Source: JBAWWY01 sp037144355 (GTDB taxonomy: Bacteria > Bacillota > Clostridia > Peptostreptococcales > Anaerovoracaceae). From it: a stretch of DNA of 60,822 bases. The notes under the pieces are model-generated. The model saw nothing but the letters and a program-made list of their open reading frames with translations, had not been told where the DNA came from and made no database searches. Both the position numbers and the translations under genes were made by a program. This document shows positions 8,181 to 17,568 of the stretch, one piece after another (the stretch's first letter is position 1; each line of letters starts with the position of its first letter). The stretch is taken from the NCBI GenBank assembly GCA_037144355.1, contig JBAWWY010000009.1, positions 1 through 60,822 on the forward strand, given 5' to 3'.

Positions 8181-9587
8181 CTAACTGATTTTTTTTGCAT
8201 TCACTTTCAAATATCTATCAATACTATCAGCGGCATTCTTTCCTGCACCCATTGCAAGAATAACAGTCGCTGCTCCAGTTACAGCATCTCCACCAGCAAA
8301 TACTCTTTTATGGCTTGTTGCCCCAGTCTCTTCGTCCGCACCAATACCACCTTTTACATTAGGTTCCAAATTTTTTGTTGTCTCTAGTATCAGTTTGTTT
8401 AGCTTTGTACCAATTGCTATAATAACAGTATCAACGTCCAGCACGAAATTGGAGTCTTTCTTTTCAATTGGGCGACGACGTCCGGACGCATCCGGAGCTC
8501 CCAGTTCCATCTGAACACACTCCAGCCCTAAAACCAAAGCATTTTCAGTCCCTTTAATTGCAACCGGATTCGTAAGGATTTGAAATTTAATCCCTTCTTC
8601 TATGGCATGATGAATTTCCTCCTTGCGAGCAGGGATTTCATCCATTGATCGACGGTAGATAATGTATACTTCTTCAGCACCCATACGTTTTGCACATCGC
8701 GCTGCGTCCATAGCCACATTGCCGCCTCCAATCACTGCCACGCGCTTTGAACTTTGGATAGGGGTATCATATTCAGGCTTATAGGCTTTCATCAGATTGA
8801 TACGAGTTAAGTATTCATTGGCTGAATAAACACCCAGCAGATTTTCCCCAGGGATCTTCATGAATTGCGGGAGACCAGCGCCGGTTCCAATAAATACAGC
8901 TTCAAATCTATCATCAATTAATTCATCTACGGTCATAGACATCCCCACAACAACATTATTGATAAACTTAACACCCTTTGCTTCAAGCTTTTGAACCTCA
9001 TCTGCCACAATGGCTTTCGGCAATCGAAATTCTGGAATGCCATAGGCCAAAACGCCACCTTCTTTGTGAAGACTTTCAAATACTGTAACATTATATCCTT
9101 TTGTGATTAAATCACCTGCGCAAGCAAGACTAGCAGGGCCTGAACCGACTACAGCAACATGATGTCCATTGCCTTCAACTTTTTCAATTACTTCATCGTT
9201 GAAATGTTTTCTATGCCAATCAGCTACAAAACGCTCGAGCCGCCCAATTGCTACAGGCTCACCTTTCACTCCATGCACGCATACTCCCTCACACTGGTTT
9301 TCCTGCGGGCATACGCGGCCACAAATAGCAGGCAATGAATTTGTAGTGCCAATAATTTGATACGCTTCTTCAAATTGACCCTCTGCAACCTTTGCAATAA
9401 ATTCAGGTATATTGACCTTTACAGGACAGCCTGATGTGCAAGGTTTCTTTCTGCACTTTAAGCATCTCATTGCTTCATTGATTGCCATAAGTGGAGTATA
9501 TCCTGTCGAAACTTCTTTGAAATTTTTATTTCGAATCATAGGATCCTGCTCAGGCATCGGTTTTTTTGTTTTGGCAAAATTAATCAT
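8181..9587 (-). CDS. nfnB: NADPH-binding large subunit of an NfnAB-type transhydrogenase
   Basis: A flavoprotein of 468 residues of the glutamate-synthase-small-chain family. The N-terminus has the two cysteine clusters that bind [4Fe-4S] centres (CLKCRKKPCTSGCP and CGRVCPQENQCEGVC). A Rossmann FAD motif (VVGSGPASLACAG) and a second nucleotide motif (VIGGGNVAMDAAR) follow. In NfnAB this subunit couples NADPH to electron bifurcation between NADH and reduced ferredoxin. The start overlaps the upstream small subunit by 8 bp, and that gene order fits nfnA-nfnB. No glutamate synthase large chain is nearby, which supports Nfn over GltD. Sulfide dehydrogenase SudAB is a close alternative. Confidence 0.82.
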   Translation of the reverse strand: MINFAKTKKPMPEQDPMIRNKNFKEVSTGYTPLMAINEAMRCLKCRKKPCTSGCPVKVNIPEFIAKVAEGQFEEAYQIIGTTNSLPAICGRVCPQENQCEGVCVHGVKGEPVAIGRLERFVADWHRKHFNDEVIEKVEGNGHHVAVVGSGPASLACAGDLITKGYNVTVFESLHKEGGVLAYGIPEFRLPKAIVADEVQKLEAKGVKFINNVVVGMSMTVDELIDDRFEAVFIGTGAGLPQFMKIPGENLLGVYSANEYLTRINLMKAYKPEYDTPIQSSKRVAVIGGGNVAMDAARCAKRMGAEEVYIIYRRSMDEIPARKEEIHHAIEEGIKFQILTNPVAIKGTENALVLGLECVQMELGAPDASGRRRPIEKKDSNFVLDVDTVIIAIGTKLNKLILETTKNLEPNVKGGIGADEETGATSHKRVFAGGDAVTGAATVILAMGAGKNAADSIDRYLKVNAKKIS

Positions 9588-10428
9588 AGTAACGAACTCC
9601 TCCTGTCAAACGGCATATATGTGCCATGTCAGCCTTTTCCTGCCCTTTGTAGCAAGAATTCCGCAGAATAAGCTCATCCCAGTTTACAAGTTGTCCATCA
9701 AACTCAGGACCATCAACACAAACGAATTTGCTTTCTCCTCCAATAAACACGCGGCATCCACCGCACATGCCAGTTCCGTCCACCATATATGCTGTGAGTG
9801 AAACAACTGTCTTAATCCCATATTTTTTAGTAAGCTGGCAAATAAATTTCATCATCATTGGTGGTCCGACAGCAACAACTTCATCATACATATTTCCAAA
9901 CTCAATAAGCTCCTTTAATTTATCTGTCGTAAAGCCTTTCTCCCCATATGATCCATCATCAGTTGTAATATAAAGATTAGTAGTACCTGCGCGAAATTCA
10001 TCCTCCAAAATTATTACATCTTTTGTTTGGAATCCTGCAATCATGTCAACATTAATGCCAGCATCATGCATTCCCTTTGCTATAGGATATGCCAGTGCAT
10101 TGCCTGTGCCTCCACCCACTACGGCAACTCTTGTTTTGCCTTCCATTTCAGTCGGTCTCCCAAGCGGCCCAACGACATCAGCCAATGCATCGCCAACTTC
10201 AAGCTGATCCAGCAGTAACGTTGTTTTACCGAGTGCTTGATAAATGATCTCTATCGTTCCTTTTTCAGAATTATGACCAGCCATAGTCAGCGGAATCCTT
10301 TCACCATACTCATCTGTACGAAGTATAATAAATTGTCCTGGTTTTGCATTTCTGGCAACTAATGGGGCTTCTATCTCAAGCCAAGTAATTGTTGAGTTCA
10401 AACGGCGCTTCCCAATTATTTTATACAT
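9580..10428 (-). CDS. nfnA: NfnA-type FAD/[2Fe-2S] small subunit
   Basis: About 282 residues with the start at the ATG at 10428. It belongs to the ferredoxin reductase-like/dihydroorotate dehydrogenase electron-transfer family: an FAD-binding barrel with the RIPLTMAG segment, a nucleotide-binding domain (VVGGGTGNALAYP), and a C-terminal [2Fe-2S] site with DGTGMCGGCRV followed by a fourth cysteine about 11 residues on. It partners the gene at 8181-9587. Its start overlaps the stop of the PFOR gene by 8 bp, so PFOR, NfnA and NfnB are translationally coupled. That directly links pyruvate oxidation to ferredoxin/NAD(P) balancing. Confidence 0.82.
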   Translation of the reverse strand: MYKIIGKRRLNSTITWLEIEAPLVARNAKPGQFIILRTDEYGERIPLTMAGHNSEKGTIEIIYQALGKTTLLLDQLEVGDALADVVGPLGRPTEMEGKTRVAVVGGGTGNALAYPIAKGMHDAGINVDMIAGFQTKDVIILEDEFRAGTTNLYITTDDGSYGEKGFTTDKLKELIEFGNMYDEVVAVGPPMMMKFICQLTKKYGIKTVVSLTAYMVDGTGMCGGCRVFIGGESKFVCVDGPEFDGQLVNWDELILRNSCYKGQEKADMAHICRLTGGVRYYD

Positions 10429-13400
10429 ATTTCTGCTCCTCTCGTTCTGATGGCTCAAAGCTTTTCCTCTGCTTAACAAGATCCATATACCGGTCTTTAG
10501 CCAAATTCTCTGCATCCGAAAATAACTTCTCTGCTCTTTCAGGGAATTTTAAAGCGAGTGAGGTGTAACGACCTTCTCCCATTATAAAGTCATTGAAACT
10601 TTCCGTAGGAAATGGGCTATCGATGGAAAGTGGATTTTTGCCCTCTAATTTCGATTTCGGGTTATACCGCAATAAATCCCAATATCCTGCGCGAACCGCT
10701 TTTTTCATTTCGAGCATGGAATTATTCATACCTGATTTAACACTATGATTAATGCAGGGAGCATATGCGATGATTATAGAAGGCCCATTATAGCCTTCCG
10801 CTTCTCTTATAGCCTTCAATGTTTGTTCCGGGTTTGCGCCCATTGCAATTTGAGCTACATATACATAGTCATAAGACATTGCTATTTGAGCAAGATTCTT
10901 TTTTCGGACAGTTTTACCATTAGTGGCAAACTGCGCTACGGCTCCAGCTGGAGTTGCTTTTGAAGCCTGACCGCCTGTATTGGAATATACTTCCGTATCG
11001 AACACCAGTATATTCACGTTTTCTCCTGACGCAATAACATGATCAAGGCCCCCATAACCAATGTCATACGCCCATCCATCCCCACCAAATATCCACACGG
11101 ATGGCTTTGGAAGCATATCCGAATTGTCCACAACATACCTTGCATCTTCATTGTCCAAATTAATTTTGCAAAGTTCAAGAAGGATTCTACCGAACTCCTC
11201 AGCGTGATCAACCTCATCCATACCTTTTATCCAGGCCGTTGCCGGCTCCATAAAAGTAGAATCTTTCGCAAGCCTTGCAGCGGCAGATTTCATTTCATTC
11301 CGACGTACTTTCATTGAAATTGCCATACCAAGTCCAAATTCAGCATTATCTTCAAACAAGGAGTTCGCCCATGCAGGGCCTCTTCCTTGATCATTAACTG
11401 TATACGGAGTACTTGGTGCGCTGCACCCCCATATCGATGAACATCCAGTTGCATTTGCGATAAACATTCTATCTCCATATAATTGAGTGATCAATTTTGC
11501 GTACGGAGATTCTCCGCAACCTGGGCATGCCCCGGAGAACTCAAGCAATGGTTTCTTAAACTGGGACCCCTTTACACTGTCCTCTTTGAACGGGATCTCT
11601 TTACAAGCAACCTGCTTGCTTGCATAATCAAAGATTTTCTGAGCCTCCGTTGTTGCAGATTCCGCAGGCACCATTTCCAAAGCCTTTTTTCTGGCCGGGC
11701 AAACACTTGCACAAGACCCGCAACCCGTACAGTCAAGTGCTGAAATTGCCATCGTATATAGATAGTCGTTGCTTCCCTTCAATCTTATGACTTTAGCGCC
11801 AGAAGCTTTTGCCTCAAGATCGGTCATTGCAAACGGCCGAATTACACTATGTGGACAAGAGAAAGAGCACCAGTTGCACTGCATGCAATTTTCAGGCAGC
11901 CATCTTGGAATATCCACAGTAATTCCACGTTTTTCAAAAGCTGCAGTCCCAGCAGGTATAAAACCGGACACACAATCCATGAATTTCGAGACCGGAATAG
12001 CATCTCCCCGCATTGCATTACTTGGTATAAGTATCTCTTGTATGTAGTTGGTGTGCGCCGTGTCACGCCCTTCAATAATTTCCTTGAAAGACGCATCTGT
12101 AGCATCAGCCCAATCATCAGGAATTTCAACCTTATGAATATGTTTTACGCCAGCATCAACTGCTTCGAGATTCATACTGACAATTTTTTCTCCTTTGCTC
12201 CCATAGGATTTTTTTATGGCATCTTTCATAAACTCCACTGCTTCGTCGATAGGAATAATGTTTGCCAGCTTGAAGAATGCTGCCTGAAGTACAGTATTGA
12301 TTCTTGTTGCACCCAAGCCGATCTTCGTGGCAACGATTACCGCATCGCATGTATAGAATTGAACATTATTTCGTGCAATATACTGTTTTGCTGCCGCTGG
12401 GATATGTTCATTCAATTCTCGCGAATCCCAGGCACAGTTAAGCAGGAAGAACCCTCCAGGTTTTACATCCTGAACGATATCATATTTTTTCATATACGCG
12501 GAATTGTGGCATGCCACAAAATCTGCCCGCTTCACCAAATAGGTTGATTTTATTGGCTTGTTCCCAAAACGAAGGTGGCTTATTGTAATACCTCCTGACT
12601 TTTTAGAGTCATATTGGAAATATGCCTGTACCTTTTTATCTGTATGGTCGCCGATAATCTTAATACTGTTTTTATTGGCACCAACTGTACCATCCGCACC
12701 AAGCCCCCAGAACTTGCACGAAACAGTATCATCCGCTGTTGTATCCTGATAAGTTGAAACTGGCAGTGACATATAAGTGATATCGTCATCGATAGAAATT
12801 GTAAACTGCTTTTTTGGTTCTTTCGCCCATAGATTCTCGTATACAGCGATCAGATCTCCAGGTTGCACGTCCTTTGACCCCAATCCATAGCGCCCACGGG
12901 TTATGGTGGCTTTTTCAAAGACGGTGTCCCTTAACGCTGCCAGAATATCCAGATATAAAGGCTCCCCGATTGAACCGGGTTCTTTAGTTCTATCTAAAAC
13001 CGCGATGCTTTTAACTGTTTCAGGTATAACATTTATAAGATATGCCGCGGAGAATGGACGAAACAGATGAACTTTTACAAGTCCGACTTTTTTCCCTTGT
13101 TCGTTCAGATAGTCCACCACTTCTTCTGCGGCATCACAAACCGATCCCATTGATACAATAATTTCAGTTGCATCATCAGCCCCATAATAATTAAATGGCT
13201 TATAAGCTGTACCAAGCTTTTCATTAACTTTGTCCATATATTCAACAACTATTTCTACGATTTCTTTGTAGTTATTATTGCTGGCTTCTCTATGTTGGAA
13301 AAAAGTCTCCGGTTGCTCTGCCGATCCTTGGCTATGGGGATGCATCGGATGATTTGCTTTGCGGCGAAACTCGGAAACTGCCTTCCAGTCAACCATTCCT

Positions 13401-13972
13401 TTTAAATCATCATAATCCCAGATCTCTATTTTTTGCTGTTCATGGCTTGTTCGGAAGCCGTCAAAAAAATGCAACATAGGAACTTTACCTGCAATAGCCG
13501 AAAGATGTGCCACCGATGCCAAATCCATGACTTCCTGCGGATTGTTCGAAGCAAGCATGGCAAAACCGGTTGACCGGCAGCTCATTACATCGGAATGGTC
13601 CCCAAATATTGATAAAGCATGGGAAGCTAAAGCTCTTGCAGCGACATGCAAAACCGCTGGTGTTTCTTCGCCTGCCAGTTTATACATATTAGGAATCATT
13701 AACAGCAACCCCTGCGAAGCCGTAAAGGTACTGCTGTAGGCTCCCGTTGCAAGAGAGCCATGAATTGCACCAGCCGCTCCACCTTCTGATTGCATTTCAA
13801 GGACTTCCACCTGTTCTCCAAAAATATTCTTTCTGCCTTCCGTTGCCCAGGCATCAATGTTTTCAGCCATATCAGAAGATGGTGTTATCGGATAGATAGC
13901 TGCTACTTCTGAAAATGCGTACGCCACGTGCGCAGCCGCTGTATTGCCATCCATTGTTTTTAATTTCCTCAT
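10421..13972 (-). CDS. nifJ: pyruvate:ferredoxin (flavodoxin) oxidoreductase
   Basis: A homodimeric-type PFOR of about 1183 residues, the usual family length. Start at 13972 (MRKLKTMDGN) with AAAGGAG upstream. Domain order: pyrimidine-binding domain with YPITPSSDM, transketolase C-like domain, gamma domain, a two-[4Fe-4S] ferredoxin insert (CMQCNWCSFSCP and CTGCGSCASVCP), then the TPP domain with PGCGESPYAK and GDGWAYDIGYGG...SNTGGQ. It converts pyruvate and CoA to acetyl-CoA, CO2 and reduced ferredoxin in the cytoplasm. The operon places it between a polyferredoxin and NfnAB, so reduced ferredoxin from pyruvate can serve corrinoid reactivation or NADPH formation. Confidence 0.95.
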   Translation of the reverse strand: MRKLKTMDGNTAAAHVAYAFSEVAAIYPITPSSDMAENIDAWATEGRKNIFGEQVEVLEMQSEGGAAGAIHGSLATGAYSSTFTASQGLLLMIPNMYKLAGEETPAVLHVAARALASHALSIFGDHSDVMSCRSTGFAMLASNNPQEVMDLASVAHLSAIAGKVPMLHFFDGFRTSHEQQKIEIWDYDDLKGMVDWKAVSEFRRKANHPMHPHSQGSAEQPETFFQHREASNNNYKEIVEIVVEYMDKVNEKLGTAYKPFNYYGADDATEIIVSMGSVCDAAEEVVDYLNEQGKKVGLVKVHLFRPFSAAYLINVIPETVKSIAVLDRTKEPGSIGEPLYLDILAALRDTVFEKATITRGRYGLGSKDVQPGDLIAVYENLWAKEPKKQFTISIDDDITYMSLPVSTYQDTTADDTVSCKFWGLGADGTVGANKNSIKIIGDHTDKKVQAYFQYDSKKSGGITISHLRFGNKPIKSTYLVKRADFVACHNSAYMKKYDIVQDVKPGGFFLLNCAWDSRELNEHIPAAAKQYIARNNVQFYTCDAVIVATKIGLGATRINTVLQAAFFKLANIIPIDEAVEFMKDAIKKSYGSKGEKIVSMNLEAVDAGVKHIHKVEIPDDWADATDASFKEIIEGRDTAHTNYIQEILIPSNAMRGDAIPVSKFMDCVSGFIPAGTAAFEKRGITVDIPRWLPENCMQCNWCSFSCPHSVIRPFAMTDLEAKASGAKVIRLKGSNDYLYTMAISALDCTGCGSCASVCPARKKALEMVPAESATTEAQKIFDYASKQVACKEIPFKEDSVKGSQFKKPLLEFSGACPGCGESPYAKLITQLYGDRMFIANATGCSSIWGCSAPSTPYTVNDQGRGPAWANSLFEDNAEFGLGMAISMKVRRNEMKSAAARLAKDSTFMEPATAWIKGMDEVDHAEEFGRILLELCKINLDNEDARYVVDNSDMLPKPSVWIFGGDGWAYDIGYGGLDHVIASGENVNILVFDTEVYSNTGGQASKATPAGAVAQFATNGKTVRKKNLAQIAMSYDYVYVAQIAMGANPEQTLKAIREAEGYNGPSIIIAYAPCINHSVKSGMNNSMLEMKKAVRAGYWDLLRYNPKSKLEGKNPLSIDSPFPTESFNDFIMGEGRYTSLALKFPERAEKLFSDAENLAKDRYMDLVKQRKSFEPSEREEQKYV

Positions 13973-13989
13973 TAGTTTAACTCCTTTCA

Positions 13990-15294
13990 TCATATGCCCA
14001 GTGCTTTTCGCTGCAAATAATTAGATTCTGGAACAACCATTTCAACAAAAGCATTTCGAGAGCACATGTATGAGCATATCGAACAATTTTCACATAGATT
14101 GCTATCAACATTGGCATGTAAATTCTTGATGGCAATTGCTCCATTTGGACAATTCGAGATACAATCACCGCATGCGATACAGCCTTTGCTGCAACCTCCC
14201 AATTTTGCATCAGAATCATATGGTGATGCACACGCTACCAGCTTGCTGCCCACATAAGGGACTTCAACTATTAACCCATTAGGACAGGCTCCAATACAAT
14301 CCAAGCATCCAACACACTTTTCCGGATTAATATGGGCCGTCCCGTCAATTATATCGATAGCATCGTAGCGGCACACCTTTATGCAATCTTCCAAACCGAC
14401 ACAACCGATCTGGCAGAAATCCATGGACTCCTCTCTAATTTTGCAAGCGTCGGTACAATTTTTAACCTCTAAAAAAGCAAAATTATCATTTGCCCTTTTA
14501 CCGCCCCTGCAGCGTACGAATGCGACCATCTCTTTTACTTTTGTTAAGTCATGTATTTCGTCAACAATGATCTTTTTTCGGCATTTAATGGTGCACGCCA
14601 CACATCCAACGCACTTTTCATAATTAATAACTGCACAATTATCAACTATAGTAACCGCTAGTTCCGGACATACTTCTTCACAATCACCGCAGCCTATGCA
14701 GCCTCTTCCGCATATTTTCCTGGTTAACTCCTCCGCATCCTTGGATGCACAAGGTATAAAGTTTGAAGCTTCTCTTGGAACCATGACAATTAGTGCCTGA
14801 GGGCACATTCCTATGCACGCACGACATCCATTACATTTATCTTTATCAATGATGACAGTTCCTTCTTCCAGAGTCATTGCGCCAAATTTGCAGCGCTCAA
14901 CGCAGGAACCAATTCCCACACAACCATGCCTGCACTCATCGGTCAAAAATCCTTCCTTGACTATATCATCACAGCTTGATAGCCCCACAAATCTACTTTT
15001 ACCTGCGGCTTCCCCTGCGCAACGGACAAACGCAACTTCATCCTTAGCCATAACAGGCTGAACGCCCATAATGCTCGCAATAGTATTTATGCATTCCGCT
15101 GAACAGGCTGGGCATAAAGCAATCGACGCGCCTTCCGCTATTGCCTCGCTGCATGCCCGGCAGCTGAAGCATTTACATCCTCCATGTCCTCCGCAATCTC
15201 CTCCCGGCAGGGCTTTTAGAATTTCTTTGGTTTTTTCTTCAACTTCCTTGCTTTTTAGCCCTGAAATAAAGTTATTTTCAATAATGTCCCGCAT
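13990..15294 (-). CDS. soluble RnfB-like polyferredoxin with internal duplication
   Basis: A protein of 434 residues with the start at 15294 (AGGAGG upstream). The N-terminus (residues 29-78: LPGGDCGGHGG...CPACSAEC...IASIMG) mirrors the cluster-binding segment of RnfB but has no membrane helix before it. Two similar halves follow, about 87-243 and 257-417. Each opens with VAFVRC, then a C-x3-C-x5-C-x3-C site (GCVGxxxCxxxC) and CxGCxxCxxxCP-type sites, for eight predicted [4Fe-4S] clusters in total plus the N-terminal cysteines. It ends 18 bp before the PFOR start. It is probably an electron wire from PFOR/ferredoxin to NfnAB or to the corrinoid activator; partner assignment is inference. Confidence 0.85.
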   Translation of the reverse strand: MRDIIENNFISGLKSKEVEEKTKEILKALPGGDCGGHGGCKCFSCRACSEAIAEGASIALCPACSAECINTIASIMGVQPVMAKDEVAFVRCAGEAAGKSRFVGLSSCDDIVKEGFLTDECRHGCVGIGSCVERCKFGAMTLEEGTVIIDKDKCNGCRACIGMCPQALIVMVPREASNFIPCASKDAEELTRKICGRGCIGCGDCEEVCPELAVTIVDNCAVINYEKCVGCVACTIKCRKKIIVDEIHDLTKVKEMVAFVRCRGGKRANDNFAFLEVKNCTDACKIREESMDFCQIGCVGLEDCIKVCRYDAIDIIDGTAHINPEKCVGCLDCIGACPNGLIVEVPYVGSKLVACASPYDSDAKLGGCSKGCIACGDCISNCPNGAIAIKNLHANVDSNLCENCSICSYMCSRNAFVEMVVPESNYLQRKALGI

Positions 15295-15448
15295 TAATAT
15301 TTCCTCCTGTAAAAAATCCACATATTTTATTATGGATAAAAGTTTCATACTTGCATGAATCGCCAATCATTCTTATTGGCAACTCTGGCTGAAAGGGTTG
15401 TTGAAACAGATTTGCAATATGCTATCAACAATTTGGCATTTGGCAGAA

Positions 15449-15862
15449 TCAAGGCATGCTTTGGGTTCTTTTATAAACAACATCTAATAAGTCGTTTTGT
15501 TTGACGATAACTCTTTCATATCTTCCTTTACAGACCTCTCCAATTGCATCATGCCCTGAAAAGTTGAGGTGAATTCTATTACCGCCCACGCCTGTAACTG
15601 TAAGGACTATTGAAATCGTTCCGTCAACCATCGTCGGGTTTTCATGAGACAACTCAATATTTTTCCCAACTGTAATATACCCTTCTGGAAGAAGAGGATC
15701 CAACAAAGCACTTGATGCTTCAATAATCATAGTAAGGATCGCAGGGGTAGAAATCAGATAATCAAGTATTCCTGTTATACCAGTTGCGGGCAAGGCATCT
15801 GAAGAACTTCCTTCTTTTTTATATATCGTCGAGAGCCCCACCGTAATTCTATGATTGATCAT
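15449..15862 (-). CDS. hotdog-fold thioesterase, FlK-like
   Basis: About 137 residues; the start at 15862 has AGGAGG upstream, and an in-frame start 13 codons earlier is less likely. The sequence fits the fluoroacetyl-CoA thioesterase-like hotdog group: TPAILTMIIEASSALLDPLLPEGYITVG carries the helix with a conserved glutamate, and the strand FSGHDAIGEVCKGRYERVIV carries a histidine in the expected catalytic place. Such enzymes hydrolyse small or unusual acyl-CoA thioesters. It lies between the decarboxylase beta subunit and the polyferredoxin gene, so it may release a short acyl-CoA from the pathway. Confidence 0.75.
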   Translation of the reverse strand: MINHRITVGLSTIYKKEGSSSDALPATGITGILDYLISTPAILTMIIEASSALLDPLLPEGYITVGKNIELSHENPTMVDGTISIVLTVTGVGGNRIHLNFSGHDAIGEVCKGRYERVIVKQNDLLDVVYKRTQSMP

Positions 15863-15974
15863 ATTCAATTTCCTCCTATTAAAGTTTTGGATGGCATTCA
15901 CAAATTCATATTAGCCAAATAATAGCGGTTGTTTTTTTATATCAACATTCTTATCTAATTGATCGATATACTAG

Positions 15975-17099
15975 TCAATACATGCCAAGAAGCGTCAGCA
16001 TGATGCCTCCGGCTATGGCTGTGCCGAATACCCCGGCCAGGTTGGGTCCCATGGCATGCATAATAAGAAAAATGTATTGATTACCCTCCAGCGCGACCTT
16101 GTGGGAAACTCTAGCGGCAATCGGCACGGATGCTATACCTGCTGAACCGATCAATGGATTTATCTTGCCGCCCGAAAGTTTGTTCAATAATTTTGCTCCA
16201 AGAATCCCCCCAGCTGTTCCTGTAATAAAAGCAATCAAGCCAAGGATTACAATTTCAAGGGTTTTAAATTGAAGGAAAGTATCGGCATTCATGGTCGATC
16301 CAATGGAAAGACCTAGCAAAATCGTTATAACATTCATAAATTCACCACTCGCTGTTTTAGCCAGACGATCAACAACGCCTGATTCTTTCATAAGGTTACC
16401 CAGCATTAGCATTGTAATAAGAGGCGCAATCGGAGGTAATAGCAAATCGATGATAATAGTAATTATTAAAGAAAACACGATTTTTTCTCTTCTAGATACA
16501 AATCGAAGCTGTTTCATCATAATATTTCTCTCTTGTTTCGTGGTCAGTGCCTTCATAATAGGGGGCTGGATCAGTGGCATAAGGGCCATGTAGGAATAAG
16601 CCGCAACAGAAACTTGTGCCATCAAATGCGGTGCAAGCTGCTGCGTGACATAGATTGCCATAGGTCCGTCGGCACCGCCGATAATTCCTATTGCGCCAGC
16701 TTCAAATATTGAAAACCCTAACAACTTTGCGCCAATTAAAGCAATAAAAATGCCAATATGCGCAAAGGCGCCCAAAATCAATAAACTTGGGTTCGCAATC
16801 ATTGGACCGAAATCAGTCATCGCCCCGACTCCTAAAAATATTAATGGAGGATAAATCATTTTCTGGACACCCAGATAAAAAAAACCGAATAGGCCGCTTG
16901 GCATCAGCAGATCCGTGCCAGGAAGATTCGCAACAATACAGGCAAATCCGATCGGCAGCAGCAGAAATGGTTCATAGCGCTTATGAATCGCAAGATAAAC
17001 CAATATCAGACCGACTGCAATCAAAAATATGTTGCCCGCAGAAAGTTCAACTAAGCCGGTTGCATCAAACATAGATCGTAAAGCTTTTAAAAATATCAT
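15975..17099 (-). CDS. sodium-translocating decarboxylase beta subunit (OadB/GcdB type)
   Basis: About 374 residues with the start at 17099 (GAAGGGA-type site upstream). A highly hydrophobic carrier with the family hallmarks GADGPMAIYV and a duplicated helical layout; the C-terminal part carries SAGIASVPIAARVSHK and the GPNLAGVFGTA motif. In oxaloacetate, methylmalonyl-CoA and glutaconyl-CoA decarboxylases this subunit releases CO2 from carboxybiotin and pumps sodium. The window has no carboxyltransferase or biotin carrier gene, so either these are elsewhere or the protein works alone as a transporter. The small gene upstream ends one base before this start. Confidence 0.88.
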   Translation of the reverse strand: MIFLKALRSMFDATGLVELSAGNIFLIAVGLILVYLAIHKRYEPFLLLPIGFACIVANLPGTDLLMPSGLFGFFYLGVQKMIYPPLIFLGVGAMTDFGPMIANPSLLILGAFAHIGIFIALIGAKLLGFSIFEAGAIGIIGGADGPMAIYVTQQLAPHLMAQVSVAAYSYMALMPLIQPPIMKALTTKQERNIMMKQLRFVSRREKIVFSLIITIIIDLLLPPIAPLITMLMLGNLMKESGVVDRLAKTASGEFMNVITILLGLSIGSTMNADTFLQFKTLEIVILGLIAFITGTAGGILGAKLLNKLSGGKINPLIGSAGIASVPIAARVSHKVALEGNQYIFLIMHAMGPNLAGVFGTAIAGGIMLTLLGMY

Positions 17100-17100
17100 T

Positions 17101-17250
17101 CTATTTTCCCTTCTTTCTGAATACAAAACTGATTTTGTTCACTAAAGGGAATAATTTGAATAGCTGTCCCATTATAAACAGGAATCCCAGCAGCAGGACC
17201 ATGTCGATGACCGACAAGTAGACAGCGCCTTGTAATGTATCATTTATCAT
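17101..17250 (-). CDS. 49-residue single-span membrane protein, probable decarboxylase gamma-like subunit
   Basis: A short gene with an excellent ribosome binding site (GGAGGAAG, 7-8 bp before the ATG at 17250). The product has a hydrophilic N-terminus, one hydrophobic helix at about residues 12-36 and a basic tail (FRKKGK). Its stop is followed immediately by the start of the beta subunit gene. OadG-type gamma subunits are small single-span proteins that hold the pump together and sit next to oadB, so this is the likely role. Sequence similarity cannot be judged at this length. Confidence 0.72.
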   Translation of the reverse strand: MINDTLQGAVYLSVIDMVLLLGFLFIMGQLFKLFPLVNKISFVFRKKGK

Positions 17251-17568
17251 AAGGTCTTCCTCCACAAATAATTAAAATAACTACTATCAAGTTCACCGAG
17301 CGTTTTCGATTCCCCCAAAATTTCAATCAGCCTCAACTCTCTAAACGTACAAATTTGTGTTCTATAACAAAACATTTACAAAATTATGAAAGCATTTCTT
17401 CAATAAATAATATATCAAATGAATAAGAATCAATATTTTTATCCATTCAAATTTCACTTTGAAAACAATCGATCTAGAACGATGGAAATGCGGAAAGTTT
17501 GTGAATATGTTGATCCCATCAAATGTAGGATTCCATATGCTTCGTCACGCGGGATATATCTTTCCATA
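17251..17568. other. 318-bp intergenic region before the small membrane protein gene
   Basis: AT-rich with no supported gene. It holds the ribosome binding site of the 49-residue gene and a perfect 10-bp palindrome ACAAATTTGT at 17349-17358, a possible operator. Its length suggests that the decarboxylase beta subunit genes have their own promoter separate from the upstream RamA-like gene, but I could not pick convincing -35 and -10 boxes. Confidence 0.35.

Noticed and set aside
15975..17126. Longer start for the decarboxylase beta subunit at 17126
   Set aside because: It would overlap the 49-residue gene by 26 bp; the ATG at 17099 has a suitable purine-rich site and begins one base after that gene's stop.
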